Notes under the pieces: model-generated | Seen by the model: the letters and a program-made list of their open reading frames with translations, nothing else | The model's database searches: none | Told to the model about the DNA's origin: nothing | Shown: positions 60,840-64,000 of the stretch, in pieces | Numbering within the stretch: the stretch's first letter is position 1 | How the letters are laid out: each line of letters starts with the position of its first letter | Assembly: GCA_947628955.1 (NCBI GenBank) | Contig: CANRBX010000005.1 | Coordinates: forward strand, 1 to 64,000 | DNA length: 64,000 nt | Source of the DNA: an uncultured Lachnospiraceae bacterium | GTDB taxonomy: Bacteria; Bacillota; Clostridia; Lachnospirales; Lachnospiraceae | Direction of reading: 5' to 3' | Position numbers and translations under genes: made by a program

Positions 60840-60937
60840 ATTCTTGTTTTCATAACTCACATGAATATACAAAAGAAACAGGGAAATACTTAAGGTAACC
60901 AGGCAGTCAAAAATCCTTGTATCGGAGTGTGAGTGAT

Positions 60938-61285
60938 GTGAATATCAGAAGAGGAGATATTTTTTATGCGGATTTAAGACCCGTGATCGGATCAGAGCAG
61001 GGCGGGGTGCGCCCGGTGCTGATCATACAGAATGATGTCGGGAACCGGCACAGCCCCACGGTGATCTGTGCGGCGATCACATCAAAGATGAACAAGGCAA
61101 AGCTTCCCACACACGTGGAGATCGAGGCCGGGAGATACCGGATCGTGAAGGATTCCGTGATCCTGCTCGAGCAGCTTCGCACGATCGACAAAAAGCGGCT
61201 GAAGGACAGGGTCTGCCACCTGGATCTGGAGATGCTCGAGCGCGTAGACCGGGCGCTGCAGGTCAGCCTGGAGCTGATTACATAG
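60938..61285 (+). CDS. MazF/EndoA-family endoribonuclease toxin, no antitoxin visible
   Basis: A 115-aa protein of PemK/MazF fold, close in length to Bacillus EndoA (NdoA). Family motifs: [38 protein letters not shown] and [17 protein letters not shown]. Such toxins cut mRNA at short motifs. It starts at GTG 60938 with GGAG about 10 bp upstream. In Bacillus an antitoxin gene lies between alr and endoA; the 98-bp gap here has only a tiny 10-codon frame, so the antitoxin is missing or elsewhere. Confidence 0.93.
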   Translation: MNIRRGDIFYADLRPVIGSEQGGVRPVLIIQNDVGNRHSPTVICAAITSKMNKAKLPTHVEIEAGRYRIVKDSVILLEQLRTIDKKRLKDRVCHLDLEMLERVDRALQVSLELIT

Positions 61286-61350
61286 TTTGTAAGCAGTCCA
61301 GAGTCCGGCATGTCCGAAGCCGTGTAAAAACGTGCGCTGCAATTCCGACC

Positions 61351-61379
61351 TTGACGAAAGTGTGCAGAAATGATATATT
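61351..61379 (+). promoter_or_regulatory. Promoter of the CorC-type gene
   Basis: TTGACG (61351-61356), 17 bp, TATATT (61374-61379). Confidence 0.7.
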
Positions 61380-61416
61380 TCTAATAATGTACTGTTAAGA
61401 AGGAGTAATGCATTTT

Positions 61417-62700
61417 ATGGACAGTGACACGTGCCACCTGGCCGGCACTATAGTTTTAATCGTGCTTTTGCTGCTGGACTTTGTCGCGGCAGCATTTCGC
61501 GCCGCTCTGGAATCTGCTTCGGATTCCGAGCTGCAGACCGTATACCAGGAGGCCGGCAGGCCGTCCGGGTGGATCCTGGAGCTGAAGGACCATCCCGGGC
61601 GTCTGATCCATACAATATGGCTGATGAATTCGATCACCTACATTGTGGCCGGCTTCCTGAGTGTGCAGGCGTTTGCGCCTTTTTCCCCGCTTGCGGTGCT
61701 CCCGGTCCTGATGATCCTGTTCTACCTGATCGGGAACTCCATCCCGGAGATGCTCGGGCGCAAGTATGACCGGCGCCTTGTCCTGTCCATGTCCGCCCCG
61801 GTCCGCGGGCTGATGAACGTGCTGTTCCCGCTTACCTGGGTCATGACGCTTGTCTCGAATCTGTTCGTGCGCCTGTTCCGGATCGATCCGCGGTCGCTGG
61901 AGCAGGAGGTCACGGAGGACGAGATCATCTCCATGGTGAACGAGGGGCACGAGCAGGGAGTGCTCGATGCGAACGAGGCGGAGATGATCCAGAATATCTT
62001 CGAGCTGGATGACAAAAAGGCCGAGGACATCATGATCCGCCGCAAGAATATCATCGACATCAGCGGCGACGTAAACCTGCGCGATGCGATCTCCTTCATG
62101 GTGGGGGAGACGGTCTCCAGGTTTCCGGTCTACGACGGGAGCGTCGACAATATCATCGGTGTGCTCCACTTCAAGGACGCGATGAAGTTTCACACGATGG
62201 GGCAGTACGACGACTGGCTGATCCGCGACATCCCGGATCTTCTGCGCAAGGTGCGGTTTATCCCGGAGACAAGAGGGATCCACGTGCTGTTCCGCAGCAT
62301 GCAGGCGGAAAAGGTGCAGCTTGTGATCGTGGTGGACGAGTACGGGCAGACGGCCGGCCTTGTGACGATGGAGGATATCCTGGAGGAGATTGTCGGCAAC
62401 ATCCAGGACGAGTACGACAATGACGTCCAGCTGATCCGCCGCGAGACAGGCGGCAGCTATCTGATGGACGGCATGGCCCCGCTTCAGGATGTGGTGGACG
62501 AGCTCGGCCTTGAGCTCGGGGAGGACGAGGAGGATTACGACACGCTCAACGGACTTCTGATCGCCCGCCTGGACCGGATCCCGGCAGACGGAGAGCAGGC
62601 CGAGGTGAAGATGGGAGAATACCTGTTTCAGATCCTGAAGGTGGAGGACAAAATGATCCGCCTGATAAAAGTTACAAAAATAGAAGAGGAAAAGGAGTGA
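61417..62700 (+). CDS. DUF21/CBS-domain transporter-like protein, HlyC/CorC family
   Basis: A 427-aa membrane protein. The N-terminal DUF21 (CNNM) membrane region (about 1-175) has four hydrophobic segments. Two CBS domains follow (about 205-330: [36 protein letters not shown]), then a CorC_HlyC C-terminal domain (about 350-425). Relatives export Mg2+ or Co2+; the haemolysin name is historical. ATG 61417 is used because AAGGAG is 11 bp upstream, while ATG 61408 is too close. Confidence 0.9.
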   Translation: MDSDTCHLAGTIVLIVLLLLDFVAAAFRAALESASDSELQTVYQEAGRPSGWILELKDHPGRLIHTIWLMNSITYIVAGFLSVQAFAPFSPLAVLPVLMILFYLIGNSIPEMLGRKYDRRLVLSMSAPVRGLMNVLFPLTWVMTLVSNLFVRLFRIDPRSLEQEVTEDEIISMVNEGHEQGVLDANEAEMIQNIFELDDKKAEDIMIRRKNIIDISGDVNLRDAISFMVGETVSRFPVYDGSVDNIIGVLHFKDAMKFHTMGQYDDWLIRDIPDLLRKVRFIPETRGIHVLFRSMQAEKVQLVIVVDEYGQTAGLVTMEDILEEIVGNIQDEYDNDVQLIRRETGGSYLMDGMAPLQDVVDELGLELGEDEEDYDTLNGLLIARLDRIPADGEQAEVKMGEYLFQILKVEDKMIRLIKVTKIEEEKE

Positions 62701-62710
62701 CATTTGGCTT

Positions 62711-63439
62711 ATGTCCGGACATTCAAAATTTGCCAATATCAAACACAAAAAGGAGAAAAACGACGCGGCCAAGGGCAAGATCTTTACGATCATCGGCCGT
62801 GAGATCGCGGTAGCCGTCAAGGAGGGCGGCGCGGATCCGGCCAACAACAGCCGTCTGCGCGATATCATTGCCAAGGCGAAGGCCAACAACATGCCGAACG
62901 ACACGATCGACCGCGGCATCAAAAAAGCGGCCGGAGAGCTTGGCTCCGTGAACTACGAGTACGTTACATACGAGGGCTACGGCCCGGGCGGCATCGCGAT
63001 CATCGTCGAGGCGCTGACGGACAACAAGAACCGGACCGCCTCCAACGTCCGCAACGCCTTCACCAAAGGGAGCGGCAATATCGGCACGCAGGGGTGCGTC
63101 TCCTATATGTTTGACCAGAAGGGGCAGATCATCATCGACAAGGAAGAATGCGAGATGGATGCGGACGACCTGATGATGGCGGCGCTCGACGCCGGTGCCG
63201 AGGACTTCTCCGAGGAAGAGGACAGCTTCGAGGTGCTGACGGATCCGGACAGCTTCAGCGATGTCCGGCAGGCCCTTGAGAACCAGGGCATTCCGATGGC
63301 CTCCGCGGAGATCACGATGATCCCGCAGAATTACGTGGCGCTCACGGACGAGGCTGCGCTGAGGCAGCTCAACCGCACGCTGGACCTTCTGGACGACGAC
63401 GACGACGTTCAGGCAGTGTACACGAATCTGGAGGAATAG
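62711..63439 (+). CDS. YebC/PmpR-family transcriptional/translational regulator
   Basis: A 242-aa protein with the full family pattern: [22 protein letters not shown] start, NPANNSRL-type [35 protein letters not shown], and the acidic C-terminus [17 protein letters not shown]. Members act as DNA-binding regulators, and recent work links YebC to relief of polyproline stalling, which is of interest since efp is also in the window. AAAAGGAG lies about 13 bp upstream. Confidence 0.95.
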   Translation: MSGHSKFANIKHKKEKNDAAKGKIFTIIGREIAVAVKEGGADPANNSRLRDIIAKAKANNMPNDTIDRGIKKAAGELGSVNYEYVTYEGYGPGGIAIIVEALTDNKNRTASNVRNAFTKGSGNIGTQGCVSYMFDQKGQIIIDKEECEMDADDLMMAALDAGAEDFSEEEDSFEVLTDPDSFSDVRQALENQGIPMASAEITMIPQNYVALTDEAALRQLNRTLDLLDDDDDVQAVYTNLEE

Positions 63440-63443
63440 GGAA

Positions 63444-64000
63444 ATGAACTATTACCTGACTGGAATCGAGGGTATGCCGAAGCTGCTTGAGTGCTGCGAG
63501 GATCCTCTGCCCAGTTTTAACAGAAAAAGCTATCCGGATGCGTTTGCCCGGCTGTACCAGATGAATTTCCAGACGCTGGACGCGATCGAGAACGGATACA
63601 ATTCCGTGATAGACAAGGAACAGTTCCTGAAGAACATGGCGGCCGCGCTCGTGGAGTCCGCGCAGGGAAAGATGGATGCCTGCAGCCGCCGCGGGGCGAA
63701 GGACCGCAAGATGATGGACCTCAATATGGCGATGGCCGTTTTCGTATTTCCGATGATCCTGGAATACCACGGAAATTCCTCCCGGCCGCTTGCGGATACT
63801 CTGCTCGCAGCCTGGAAGGAGGCTTTCCCGAAGAGCAGCCTGCAGACGGCGGAGTACGCGGAGATCGAGCAGGGATTCCACAAGAAATTCTGCTACATCA
63901 CGACGGCGGTCTGCGAATCCTTCGGAAAGGCGGACGACTGCTACGAGCTCACGCTTCTGCGGGATTACCGGGACGGCTATCTGGCCTCGCTTCCGGACGG
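63444..64000 (+). CDS. CFI-box-CTERM-type protein, incomplete at the window edge
   Basis: An open frame from ATG 63444, with GGAGGAATAGG upstream, runs 185 codons and off the window. The first ~150 residues are helical and hydrophilic and I do not recognise them. From about residue 152 it shows CYITTAVCESFGKADDCYEL followed by LLRDYRDGYL, the Cys-rich pattern of the CFI-box-CTERM domain found in many Firmicute proteins. Function unknown. It starts 4 bp after yebC, so probably cotranscribed. Confidence 0.75.
   Translation, partial: MNYYLTGIEGMPKLLECCEDPLPSFNRKSYPDAFARLYQMNFQTLDAIENGYNSVIDKEQFLKNMAAALVESAQGKMDACSRRGAKDRKMMDLNMAMAVFVFPMILEYHGNSSRPLADTLLAAWKEAFPKSSLQTAEYAEIEQGFHKKFCYITTAVCESFGKADDCYELTLLRDYRDGYLASLPD

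Noticed and set aside
61417-62700. Haemolysin
   Set aside because: DUF21-CBS-CorC proteins carry this name historically; the domains indicate a metal-transport or related membrane protein.

Overview
The window looks like chromosomal DNA of a high-GC, spore-forming Clostridium-like Firmicute, most likely Lachnospiraceae. Support for this: a complete spoIIIAA-AH sporulation operon, PolC-type replicative polymerase, a leucine T-box leader, Rex, ABC-F, RarA and YebC of Firmicute type, a DUF5688 protein (a family common in Lachnospiraceae), strong AGGAGG-type ribosome binding sites, and sigma-A and sigma-E style promoters. Genes are dense and mostly on the + strand. No phage, complete insertion sequence, CRISPR array or rRNA operon is visible.

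Layout. 1-2400: nrdG behind a promoter with two NrdR-like boxes, dut, and carbamate kinase on the minus strand. 2538-7968: spoIIIAA-AH with a sigma-E-like promoter and an intrinsic terminator. 8136-12233: M19 dipeptidase, sugar nucleotidyltransferase, HAD phosphatase and diaminopropionate ammonia-lyase. 12389-15650: tRNA-Pro, a heptad-repeat coiled-coil protein, and leuA behind a Leu (CTC) T-box followed by a 109-bp tandem repeat. 15744-23891: a carbohydrate uptake operon (binding protein, MalF and MalG permeases, a 616-aa protein I do not recognise, a zinc-ribbon protein, a cytoplasmic GH53 galactanase) and a TraX-like protein. The order is like ganSPQ-ganB of Bacillus with the unknown protein where the beta-galactosidase would be. 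24168-30981: SleB-type hydrolase, thrC, a small membrane protein, an SH3 protein and a large PEP/pyruvate-binding-domain protein. 31051-35091: pyrC, a low-GC XRE/ImmA/PIN-remnant cassette, and glycerate kinase. 35138-44352: efp, DUF5688, tRNA-Arg, a second SH3 protein, an RluF-type synthase, ligA, metA and a sensor-GGDEF protein. 44573-57331: MalY-type C-S lyase, a metal-chelate or cobalamin-type ABC transporter, polC, yqeG, rarA and an ABC-F protein. 57462-64000: rex, nnr, alr, mazF without an antitoxin, a CorC-type protein, yebC and a partial CFI-box protein.

Most unusual observations: (i) a family of short, non-coding, MITE-like elements with imperfect terminal inverted repeats and 7-8 bp AT-rich target duplications in at least three intergenic sites; (ii) the unknown 616-aa protein in a galactan-type operon; (iii) a KaiC-like domain without a P-loop fused to a PPDK-type ATP-grasp domain that lacks the phospho-His and TIM-barrel domains; (iv) the T-box leader followed by structured 109-bp repeats; (v) regulatory DNA patterns including paired NrdR boxes, an 11-bp helically phased T-tract array upstream of efp, a palindromic operator at the XRE promoter and a 26-bp duplicated palindrome before rluF. 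Protein family calls come from reading motifs by eye; no database search was run.
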